Origin: an uncultured Christensenella sp.
Lineage (GTDB): Bacteria > Bacillota > Clostridia > Christensenellales > UBA3700
Length of the DNA: 5,325 nt
Direction of reading: 5' to 3'
Assembly: GCA_910584035.1 (NCBI GenBank)
Contig: CAJTZR010000113.1
Coordinates: forward strand, 1-5,325
Shown here: positions 1-5,261 of the stretch, piece after piece
Layout: each line of letters opens with the position of its first letter
Position numbering within the stretch: position 1 is the first letter of the stretch
The notes under the pieces: generated by a model
The model's input: the letters and a program-made list of their open reading frames with translations, nothing else
Databases searched by the model: none
What the model was told of the DNA's origin: nothing
Position numbers and translations under genes: made by a program

Positions 1-204
1 ACTACACGTTGATGAATCAGCATTTACTTTATACTCTATGGTATAATCACTATCTGTACTTCCTATATCATTCGGAAAACCATCTACATTTTCATTATTA
101 TTTTCAAATTCCTCATCATTTAGTTTTGCACACCCAACTAAAGTAAATATTATACTTATTACTAACAACAAAATAATAGCTACCTTAAAAATTTTGCTAA
201 ACAT
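1..204 (-). CDS. Putative lipoprotein, N-terminal 68 residues (runs off the left edge)
   Basis: Reading the minus strand from the ATG at 204-202, the frame stays open for 68 codons to the window edge. The N-terminus is a bacterial lipoprotein signal peptide: Lys4 and Lys7, a hydrophobic stretch over about residues 8-23, and the lipobox L22-V23-G24-C25. Cys25 would be lipidated and the protein held on the outer face of the membrane. After the Cys comes an acidic, Asn-rich linker (about 26-52), then the start of a possible beta-rich domain (YTIEYKV). The mature domain is cut off, so the function cannot be named; a substrate-binding or surface protein are both possible. The start is supported by GGAGGTG at 215-209. 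A short ORF overlaps this start, so translation may be coupled. The signal peptide is clear; the family is unknown. Confidence 0.85.
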   Translation of the reverse strand, partial: MFSKIFKVAIILLLVISIIFTLVGCAKLNDEEFENNNENVDGFPNDIGSTDSDYTIEYKVNADSSTCS

Positions 205-241
205 ACTGCACCTCCACAAATTTATTAGTTACAAAAAACAT
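197..241 (-). CDS. Possible 14-codon leader ORF overlapping the lipoprotein start
   Basis: ATG at 241-239 is preceded by AAGGAGGTG at 257-249, seven bases upstream. This is the strongest Shine-Dalgarno in the window. The frame encodes MFFVTNKFVEVQYV and stops at TAG (199-197), inside the lipoprotein gene: the lipoprotein ATG at 204 lies 8 bases from the end of this ORF, in another frame. This geometry is typical of translational coupling or of a leader peptide. The peptide has no recognisable family, and no run of a single regulatory amino acid that would suggest an attenuator. It could also be a chance ORF after a duplicated ribosome-binding site. Confidence 0.4.
   Translation of the reverse strand: MFFVTNKFVEVQYV
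209..215 (-). promoter_or_regulatory. Ribosome-binding site of the left-edge lipoprotein
   Basis: GGAGGTG on the minus strand, four bases before the ATG at 204. It lies inside the short leader ORF, so ribosomes translating that ORF would pass over it. It fixes the lipoprotein start. Confidence 0.75.
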
Positions 242-248
242 AAATAAA

Positions 249-257
249 CACCTCCTT
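249..257 (-). promoter_or_regulatory. Second strong Shine-Dalgarno, upstream of the leader ORF
   Basis: AAGGAGGTG on the minus strand, seven bases before an ATG at 241. A near-perfect anti-16S match this far upstream of the lipoprotein start is unlikely to be meaningless, and it is the main support for the 14-codon leader ORF. Confidence 0.6.
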
Positions 258-267
258 GAACTTTTTT

Positions 268-290
268 GTTATAAGATTTGTTTTTATAAC
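268..290. promoter_or_regulatory. Perfect inverted repeat upstream of the lipoprotein
   Basis: GTTATAA (268-274) and TTATAAC (284-290) form perfect 7-bp arms around a 9-bp spacer. Each arm contains TATAA, so on the minus strand either could act as a -10-like element, and the dyad could be an operator. The region is very AT-rich, so chance is a real alternative. Confidence 0.3.
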
Positions 291-311
291 TAATTTTTAA
301 TTTGCAAAAAA

Positions 312-328
312 TGACGAACTTTGTCAAC
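312..328. promoter_or_regulatory. Candidate paired 0A boxes and TTGACA upstream of the lipoprotein
   Basis: The plus strand has TGACGAA (312-318), a full match to the 0A-box core TGNCGAA known from Bacillus, followed by TTTGTCAAC (320-328), eight of nine to TTTGTCRAA. Together they make an imperfect dyad, TGAC...GTCA, over 312-326. On the minus strand the same bases contain a perfect -35 hexamer, TTGACA (327-322), but no good -10 lies 16-18 bp downstream. A -35-like element with poor -10 spacing overlapped by 0A boxes resembles Spo0A-activated sigma-A promoters. The motif matches are visible; Spo0A control is inference. Confidence 0.35.
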
Positions 329-330
329 TA

Positions 331-708
331 TATTATTAATATTTTTTCAAATAATGGTAAATTTTACATTTTTATTACACAATTTGTAAATTTTTTAGTT
401 TGATTAGAGAGCTAAAATTATTGTTTAAATACAAATTTTCAAGTTCATAATAAAAGCTTTTACCTTAACAATCAACAAGACTAAATATAATCAAATTATC
501 ATATCAAACCAACTTGTTCAAAATTACAATATGTCACATTTAACTACAACCTATCTGATTAACAAATTTTGAGCCACCAATGAAAGTTTCTTTTTTTATA
601 TTTCTAATTTTCTCACAATATTTAGTAGAATGTAAAAGTAAAATGTTATTAATTTTAGTTAATAATTGCTTTTTATTGTTAAAAAACACTTAATGTTTAT
701 CAAATAAG
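331..708. other. AT-rich intergenic stretch without a supported gene
   Basis: No ORF with a plausible ribosome-binding site is seen on either strand, and no tRNA or structured RNA is recognised. It contains a 12-bp palindrome, TAAAAGCTTTTA (451-462), and a short inverted repeat, TTATTAA/TTAATAA (646-652 and 659-665). Both are AT-only or nearly so and could be chance. Confidence 0.5.
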
Positions 709-750
709 AAATACCCCCTCAAAGGCAACGCTACCTTTAAGAGGGTATTT
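709..750 (-). terminator. Terminator-like hairpin after the spo0A-hypothetical operon
   Basis: Arms at 709-725 and 734-750 pair over 17 positions with two C/A mismatches, around an 8-base loop. This is the only clearly GC-containing hairpin in the left intergenic region. It starts 53 bases past the stop of the 240-residue gene. On the minus strand the stem ends in TATTT followed by CTTATTTG, a modest U-tract. On the plus strand it is followed by CACTTTTTAT, so it may work in both directions. It most likely ends the transcript carrying spo0A and its neighbour. Confidence 0.65.
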
Positions 751-802
751 CACTTTTTATAGCATATAACTTTTATTTGATAATACAATTCTAATAAATT
801 TT

Positions 803-1525
803 TTACCTTTTATCAAAAGTTCTCTCTACATCTCTTTTCACTATCACTTTCAAAAAGGATACGAAGTCATCTATCAAGTATCCGTGTCCACACAAATTGT
901 TATACCAATACTTCATTGGCAAGTTGTTCTGCTCCACATACCTAAGTCTATACTCATCTATATTTGGCAATATTTTGGTATACACACATTCCACTTCTGC
1001 CACATATCTTTGCGTATCTACAAACTTACTCTCTCCCATTTTCTTTATTTGTATATCATCTATTCTACAAATATCTTGTATATTGTCACAATCTTTTGTT
1101 ACTGCTACTATGTATTTGTTCTTACTTGTAAATTGCACATTTTCTATTAGGTAGTTTATTAAATTCACCTCGTACTTGCTAAACTCTTTCTTTCTGAAAA
1201 ACGCTATCTGCCACAACTCGCTTTTGCTTTCAACCATTAAGCTCTCTATTCCACCAAACTTAATTACTTTTGCAACTAAGTCTTTGCCTATTAATAGCTC
1301 ATTAACTTCGTCTAACTTTTGACATATATAAAATTCTTTATTCTTACTATATGGCTTATTTATCAATTCTAGAATATTTTTGCTTAATGTATTGTCAGTT
1401 TGATTTTGCACTATATCTTTTACCATTCCATTTAGTAGCTTGTAATAAAACAACTGACTTGCCACTACCTTACTATCCAATATTATATCTTCCATTGAAC
1501 TACAAACACATTCCAAATAATTCAT
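803..1525 (-). CDS. Unrecognised 240-residue protein downstream of spo0A
   Basis: I do not recognise this family. The product is a soluble-looking protein with no signal peptide and no convincing membrane helix, rich in Lys, Ile, Val and Asn. It has seven cysteines, including C6-x-C8 at the N-terminus, but no regular metal-binding spacing. The first third looks helical; the middle has alternating hydrophobic stretches (for example KYIVAVTKD) that suggest an alpha/beta fold; the C-terminus has an aromatic patch, YWYNNLCGHGY, before a basic tail. The ATG at 1525 is chosen because the in-frame codons upstream offer only a stop and no better start; AAAGG lies nine bases before it, a weak ribosome-binding site. 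The gene starts 39 bases after the spo0A stop, on the same strand and with no terminator between, so it is probably in the spo0A operon. A role with Spo0A is inferred from position only. Confidence 0.8.
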   Translation of the reverse strand: MNYLECVCSSMEDIILDSKVVASQLFYYKLLNGMVKDIVQNQTDNTLSKNILELINKPYSKNKEFYICQKLDEVNELLIGKDLVAKVIKFGGIESLMVESKSELWQIAFFRKKEFSKYEVNLINYLIENVQFTSKNKYIVAVTKDCDNIQDICRIDDIQIKKMGESKFVDTQRYVAEVECVYTKILPNIDEYRLRYVEQNNLPMKYWYNNLCGHGYLIDDFVSFLKVIVKRDVERTFDKR

Positions 1526-1564
1526 TACACATAACCTTTCCCAAATCTTTGTTTAGCTCTCTGT

Positions 1565-2368
1565 TTAATACCTATCCTCAGATAAATCGTGCATTAGCTT
1601 GTCCGCTACCAATGCCACAAACTCTCCATTTGTTGGTTTATCGTTTGGACTATACACTTTAAACCCAAACACCTTGTTTATGTTTTCTATCTTTCCTCTA
1701 CTCCACGCCACATCTATTGCGTGTCGGATTGCTCTTTCCACCTTACTTGGCGATGACGCAAATTCCTTTGCTACCAATGGGTATAGCTGTTTTGTTATGT
1801 TGTTTATTAACTTTGTATCTGCCATTACTTGTTTTATTGCATATCTTAAATACTGGTATCCCTTTATATGTGCTGGTATTCCTATCATTATAAATATCTT
1901 AGATATCTTCTCGTCAAGCACTTGCATTTTACTTTTTCCATTAGCTTCACCTTTTGCTACTGGTTGTTTGTTATTTAGCTTGTCCCACAATGGTATATCT
2001 GCATATTTCTCCAAAATAACTTGTTTTATTATAGTATAATCTAGTGGCTTAATAAAATAGTATATAATACCTTTTTTAAGTGCTGCAGTAAGCATTGCAT
2101 CAGATAGCATACCTGTCATAGTAAATATTTTTGGTTTATGTTCCATATTGCTGTTGTTGATATAGTCTATTAACATATATCCATCCATAGCTGGTAACAT
2201 TAACTCAGTTAATATTACGTCTGCAGATAAGGTCTTTAAAAGTTCAATACATTGCAAACCATTGTTAGCAATACCAACCACATCAATCTCATCACAATTT
2301 AAAGTTAGATTAGCATTTTCACAGACAGTTAAATCGCTATCTACAATAATCAGTTTAATTTTATTCAT
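1565..2368 (-). CDS. spo0A: Spo0A-family response regulator with Glu at the phosphoacceptor site
   Basis: Spo0A is the master transcription regulator of entry into sporulation in Bacilli and Clostridia, normally activated by phosphorylation of a receiver Asp. This 267-residue protein has the usual length and two-domain layout. The receiver is about residues 1-125 and a linker about 126-148. The effector domain runs from about 149 and contains HIKGYQYLRYAI, the DNA-recognition region SKVERAIRHAIDVAWSRG (208-225) and KPTNGEF (244-250), all hallmark Spo0A sequences. In the receiver, T85 and K107-P108 are kept, but the phosphoacceptor is E55 (context LTELMLPAMDG, codon GAG at 2206-2204) and the acidic pair reads D10-S11 rather than Asp-Asp. 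Normal phosphotransfer therefore looks impossible; constitutive or partner-controlled activity is inference. The start is ATG 2368, with GGAGG at 2377-2373; an in-frame TTG at 2389 would place that site inside the gene. The spoIVB neighbour common in this group is absent. Confidence 0.96.
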   Translation of the reverse strand: MNKIKLIIVDSDLTVCENANLTLNCDEIDVVGIANNGLQCIELLKTLSADVILTELMLPAMDGYMLIDYINNSNMEHKPKIFTMTGMLSDAMLTAALKKGIIYYFIKPLDYTIIKQVILEKYADIPLWDKLNNKQPVAKGEANGKSKMQVLDEKISKIFIMIGIPAHIKGYQYLRYAIKQVMADTKLINNITKQLYPLVAKEFASSPSKVERAIRHAIDVAWSRGKIENINKVFGFKVYSPNDKPTNGEFVALVADKLMHDLSEDRY

Positions 2369-2372
2369 AAAA

Positions 2373-2377
2373 CCTCC
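2373..2377 (-). promoter_or_regulatory. Ribosome-binding site that fixes the spo0A start
   Basis: GGAGG on the minus strand, four bases before the ATG at 2368. The spacing is slightly short. It rules out the longer reading from the TTG at 2389, whose extra seven residues are simply translated leader and Shine-Dalgarno. Confidence 0.8.
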
Positions 2378-2410
2378 GAAACAATTCAATAATATTAAAT
2401 TAATTATAAA

Positions 2411-2441
2411 GTTGCAACATTTACAAATAATATGTTACAAC
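2411..2441. promoter_or_regulatory. Long imperfect dyad in the spo0A upstream region
   Basis: GTTGCAACAT (2411-2420) and ATGTTACAAC (2432-2441) are inverted repeats matching at nine of ten positions, with an 11-bp spacer. The half-site centres are 21 bp apart, about two helical turns, as expected for a dimeric repressor site. The right arm overlaps the possible -10 of spo0A. If transcription starts upstream, the same sequence would form a leader hairpin. Confidence 0.4.
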
Positions 2442-2460
2442 AAATAACCAAAATAATCAA
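2432..2460 (-). promoter_or_regulatory. Weak candidate sigma-A promoter of spo0A
   Basis: On the minus strand, TTGATT (2460-2455) and TAACAT (2437-2432) are separated by 17 bp and each match the consensus at four of six positions. TATTAT (2432-2427) is a better -10 but lacks a spaced -35. No sigma-H-type AGGA...GAAT pair is visible. Confidence 0.25.
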
Positions 2461-2465
2461 GTAAT

Positions 2466-2474
2466 ATCGACAAA
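2466..2474 (-). promoter_or_regulatory. 0A-box-like site just upstream of the spo0A promoter
   Basis: TTTGTCGAT on the minus strand matches the 0A-box consensus TTTGTCRAA at eight of nine positions. It sits six bases upstream of the candidate -35 and about 100 bp from the spo0A start. Autoregulation of spo0A through 0A boxes is known in Bacillus; here it is inferred. Confidence 0.4.
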
Positions 2475-2512
2475 AAATAATAAATTAAATGGGAAACAAA
2501 AAATTTCAACAT

Positions 2513-2533
2513 TATTCGATAATATTCGATAAA
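2513..2533. repeat. Perfect 10-bp tandem repeat resembling 0A boxes
   Basis: TATTCGATAA occurs twice with no gap (2513-2522 and 2523-2532). On the minus strand the copies read ATTATCGAA (2523-2515) and TTTATCGAA (2533-2525), matching TTTGTCRAA at seven and eight of nine positions. The exact 10-bp period puts both on one face of the helix, as for tandem binding of a regulator. CpG-containing words are scarce in this AT-rich DNA, which makes the repeat stand out. Confidence 0.5.
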
Positions 2534-2601
2534 AATCTACAATAAAAGCATACAAATTGGCTAAAAACACACGAAAACAGAGGGAAAGTGACAATAACCA
2601 A

Positions 2602-2640
2602 AAAATGGTATTTAGCCAATACATTGCTAAATACCATTTT
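2602..2640 (-). terminator. Perfect 15-bp hairpin, likely terminator between the surface-protein gene and spo0A
   Basis: AAAATGGTATTTAGC (2602-2616) pairs perfectly with 2626-2640 around a 9-base loop, and AATAAC/GTTATT (2593-2598, 2647-2652) can add an outer stem. On the minus strand the stem ends in TTTT continued by TT. On the plus strand it is followed by a T-rich run near 2651-2660. It lies 409 bases past the 3049 stop and upstream of the spo0A control sites, so it would insulate spo0A from the upstream gene. Confidence 0.55.
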
Positions 2641-2675
2641 CTACCAGTTATTTATTTTTTAAAACTCTACAAAAA

Positions 2676-2694
2676 ATATACCAAAAAGGTATAT
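2676..2694. repeat. Short perfect hairpin with GGTAT core
   Basis: ATATACC (2676-2682) and GGTATAT (2688-2694) are perfect 7-bp arms around AAAAA. No U-tract follows directly on either strand. Its core ATACC-A-run-GGTAT resembles that of the hairpin at 2812-2849. Confidence 0.35.
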
Positions 2695-2811
2695 CTAACA
2701 CTATTACCAAACACAATTTATTTTAAATGAATTAGATTTTTATTTTTCAAATAAGTATAACATCTAATATGTATATTTACAATAAGTTTAATTAAAAATT
2801 AATTCTTTATA

Positions 2812-2849
2812 TAAACAAACAAGATACCAAATGGTATCTTGTTTGTTTA
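2812..2849. terminator. Perfect 17-bp hairpin downstream of the surface-protein gene
   Basis: Arms 2812-2828 and 2833-2849 are perfectly complementary over 17 bp around a 4-base loop, AAAT. This is the longest perfect stem in the window. In the minus direction it is the first strong hairpin after the 3049 stop, about 200 bases downstream. The 3' arm ends in a T-rich run (TTGTTTGTTTA) but no pure U-tract follows. It may be a bidirectional terminator, a transcript-end stabiliser or a small mobile palindrome. Confidence 0.45.
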
Positions 2850-3048
2850 AGAGCATTAACTTCTTTTAATTAAAATTTATAAATTACAACTAATGAAAAA
2901 TGAACTTTAGCTGCTATCAAATTTGAAACTAACAAGTTTGCATTACAAATACTACTAATTTACGTTATTTATTTTTAAATTCATACTCTAAAACCATATA
3001 GTTAATCTTTGCATTTATAATATTCTTAAGTTTTGCAAACCCTTAAAT
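2850..3048. other. AT-rich 3' flank of the surface-protein gene, no gene seen
   Basis: No ORF with a ribosome-binding site and no clear structured RNA is visible. The only item noted is a near-palindrome, GTTTTGCAAAC (3031-3041), close to the stop codon. Confidence 0.5.
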
Positions 3049-5190
3049 TCACATAAAATCGGCAATGTTCATTGTTCCACAAACAACACTCCACAATATT
3101 TCAGAATCACTATTAACAAATCCTGCCCTATTAACTATTAATGCTGACATTTGCAAATATGGTTTGTCATTAAAACTTTCATAAATTGCTTTATTATCAA
3201 CCATTTTTCTGAAGAACGTAACATCTGCAGAATTTACTTTTCCATCACCTGTCACATCTCCTAAAACTGAAATATAAAATGTTTCAATCAATTTATTGTT
3301 AATAGTATATGTTTCAACTATCCAACCAGTACCAACAGCAAAATCTTGACCATTATCATACAAATTGCTATATTCATTTTGAATATTATTATAATCATAA
3401 ATCAAATTGCTTTTGTTATTATCATATATTTTAATTCTATTACCTCTATATCCTAAATTTGCAACAAAAGCATTTACGCTTGTGTTTGGCAATATATTAC
3501 CTAAAACCAAATTGCCATTGTTAACCGATTTTATTTTTTCATAATCATTAACGCCGTGCAATAAATTTGTTTGCTTGTAGCTTTTGCGTATACCATCTTC
3601 TAAATACCAATAATCATAATTTGTACTATTTATAGTGCTTTCAAAAGAAACTTCTTGGCCAGTAGTTTTTGGCACTAATGAATTATTATTGCTAAAGAAA
3701 ATGTTTTCTACCTCAGTTGTATTGCCAGATGCCACATATCCCGTTGTTATTTCTCCAATAACATAATCACTTGCCAACTTTATTCCTAAACGAGCTTCAG
3801 CAGTAAAAACTCCATCAACAATTATCTTTTCATTTTTTCTTAAATATATATCATACATTATATTATTTTTTGTATTGTTGTAAATTTTTACACCACCAGA
3901 CATATTTATTCCTTTTCCACTAAAAACACCGCCTCCATAATTTTCTGTAATTATGCCACCAGAAATAAAAATTTTATCACCAGTTGAATCACTCGCATCA
4001 ACAGACAAAATATATCCGCCTTCATTATATCTAAATATTCCATCAAAAATATGTGCTACACTTTGATTTGCACTATTAATAACAACTTGACCAGCATAAT
4101 TATATTCACAAAGTATATTGAACACTTTCAAGTCACCTTGAAAATATGCCGTCAATAGTCCACCTGAAGCATAATTTTTTGATAATATTCCACCATATAT
4201 TTTCATTAAACCATTTGAACTATAGTTCCTATCCTTAGATGTATAAAAAATTCCATTGTTAGCATTGTTACCTAAGTACAAACCATTGTATATATTACAA
4301 ATTCCAACTGAATATACACACCCTGCGTCATTACTGCTATAATTATCAAACATTATTGCATCATATATATTAATAACTGAATCTTTCGCACCGCCTACAA
4401 CAGCTCCATACATTCCTTTATTGCCATAATACAAACCAGAATATATATCCAATTGCCCACCGCTTGCAACGTGTGCAACTCCGCCAGTTAGCAAATTATC
4501 TCCAAATGAACTTGCGTTATGTCCGCCAATCAATTTACCGCATTTTACATTTTCAAACAACCTCATTATCTTATCTCTTGGAGCAGTTTTATTTAATTCA
4601 TAAATATTATATACATCCATTAAATCATAACTACTATCAATTATACTTAGACTACCCTTGATAGTAAATATTCTACCATATTGTTGTCTTACAGCTAAAG
4701 CCCTATTTACTACTTTACCATTTAAATCTAAAACTATTTTGCAATTTTCTGGAATAACGATACATCCTTTCTCAAAATATCCCTCGGTGTCATCTCCAAA
4801 CGCAGTTAAAAAAGTTGTATGAGCAACTGCACTCCAGTTATTCATTAATTTAAATTTTACTACCTTGTTTTGTGCTTGAGCTTGTTTTACTGCATTAACC
4901 CAAGCAGTGGCCATTGCTTCGCAAGTAGAACCTACAATGTCTATATCAATATCATAATTTGGTAGCTCAAACTCATTATATATAAAACCACCAGCCAAAC
5001 TTTTTGCGTTTAAATTAATATTATTATCAACATCAGCAGAAATCTTATTTTGCTCATTATTTAAGTTACTACCAGTAACATTGCCACTATTACTAGCAAC
5101 ACTATTGACACTTAAACAACCAATAACCATAAGACAAATAATGGCTATCGCCAAAAAGATTATTCCCACTCTTTTTATGTTTTTTATCAT
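3049..5190 (-). CDS. Surface lipoprotein with beta-helix repeats and a C-terminal dockerin
   Basis: This 713-residue exported protein probably sits on the outer membrane face. Residues 1-25 are a lipoprotein signal peptide (K3, K6, R7, hydrophobic 8-24, lipobox V22-I23-G24-C25). An Asn/Ser-rich linker spans about 26-65. Around 150-445 are repeated coils of about 24-30 residues of the form IY-x-G-(I/L)-x-x-x-N followed by Gly-rich turns (near 248, 274, 299, 330, 355, 380, 408, 430), typical of right-handed parallel beta-helices as in pectate-lyase-like proteins. No catalytic signature is visible, so adhesion or glycan binding is as likely as lyase activity. Residues about 570-640 look like a beta-rich module before the dockerin. 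The dockerin (642-708) has one intact calcium loop, D645-V-T-G-D649-G-K-V-N653-S-A-D656; the second (685-696) has lost three acidic ligands. ATG 5190 follows AGGAGG by eight bases. The stop TGA is backed by an in-frame TAA two codons later. Confidence 0.9.
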   Translation of the reverse strand: MIKNIKRVGIIFLAIAIICLMVIGCLSVNSVASNSGNVTGSNLNNEQNKISADVDNNINLNAKSLAGGFIYNEFELPNYDIDIDIVGSTCEAMATAWVNAVKQAQAQNKVVKFKLMNNWSAVAHTTFLTAFGDDTEGYFEKGCIVIPENCKIVLDLNGKVVNRALAVRQQYGRIFTIKGSLSIIDSSYDLMDVYNIYELNKTAPRDKIMRLFENVKCGKLIGGHNASSFGDNLLTGGVAHVASGGQLDIYSGLYYGNKGMYGAVVGGAKDSVINIYDAIMFDNYSSNDAGCVYSVGICNIYNGLYLGNNANNGIFYTSKDRNYSSNGLMKIYGGILSKNYASGGLLTAYFQGDLKVFNILCEYNYAGQVVINSANQSVAHIFDGIFRYNEGGYILSVDASDSTGDKIFISGGIITENYGGGVFSGKGINMSGGVKIYNNTKNNIMYDIYLRKNEKIIVDGVFTAEARLGIKLASDYVIGEITTGYVASGNTTEVENIFFSNNNSLVPKTTGQEVSFESTINSTNYDYWYLEDGIRKSYKQTNLLHGVNDYEKIKSVNNGNLVLGNILPNTSVNAFVANLGYRGNRIKIYDNNKSNLIYDYNNIQNEYSNLYDNGQDFAVGTGWIVETYTINNKLIETFYISVLGDVTGDGKVNSADVTFFRKMVDNKAIYESFNDKPYLQMSALIVNRAGFVNSDSEILWSVVCGTMNIADFM

Positions 5191-5198
5191 AGCAAAAA

Positions 5199-5204
5199 CC
5201 TCCT
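5199..5204 (-). promoter_or_regulatory. Ribosome-binding site of the dockerin lipoprotein
   Basis: AGGAGG on the minus strand, eight bases before the ATG at 5190. It supports that start, which also gives a complete lipoprotein signal peptide. Confidence 0.85.
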
Positions 5205-5213
5205 ATTTCCCGC

Positions 5214-5260
5214 TACATAGAATACATATATCTATGTACATAAATTAGCCTTTTTGGCTA
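5214..5260 (-). promoter_or_regulatory. Two small hairpins in the leader of the dockerin lipoprotein gene
   Basis: TACATAGA (5214-5221) pairs with TCTATGTA (5231-5238) around nine bases, and TAGCC (5246-5250) pairs with GGCTA (5256-5260) around five. Both lie between the presumed promoter and the Shine-Dalgarno, so they could form in the 5' leader and affect translation or mRNA stability, or act as operators. No known riboswitch is recognised, and no convincing -35/-10 pair is found in the remaining upstream bases. Confidence 0.35.
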
Positions 5261-5261
5261 T

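Noticed and set aside
451..462. 12-bp palindrome TAAAAGCTTTTA as a possible operator
   Set aside because: It is in AT-rich DNA more than 200 bp from any start codon and has no associated promoter.
884..1154. Two overlapping plus-strand ORFs opposite the 240-residue gene
   Set aside because: Both lack ribosome-binding sites and overlap a longer, better-supported minus-strand gene; the apparent membrane character is a product of T-rich antisense codons.
1351..1662. 103-codon plus-strand ORF spanning the junction of spo0A and its neighbour
   Set aside because: No Shine-Dalgarno, and it runs antisense across the ends of two genes.
1599..2039. 146-codon plus-strand ORF antisense to spo0A
   Set aside because: It lies wholly inside a clear spo0A gene, has no ribosome-binding site, and its hydrophobic, Cys/Phe-rich product is what antisense AT-rich coding DNA yields.
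2369..2389. Longer spo0A reading from TTG at 2389 (seven extra residues)
   Set aside because: The extra codons include the GGAGG Shine-Dalgarno of the ATG at 2368, and the Spo0A family begins at that Met.
2262..2447. 61-codon plus-strand ORF over the spo0A start
   Set aside because: Antisense to the spo0A N-terminus and its control region, with no ribosome-binding site.
2461..2849. Possible CRISPR-like array, given several repeated and palindromic units
   Set aside because: The units differ in length and sequence, spacing is irregular, and no cas gene is present.
4464..4661. 65-codon plus-strand ORF opposite the beta-helix gene
   Set aside because: Embedded in a long, domain-consistent minus-strand gene with no start signal of its own.
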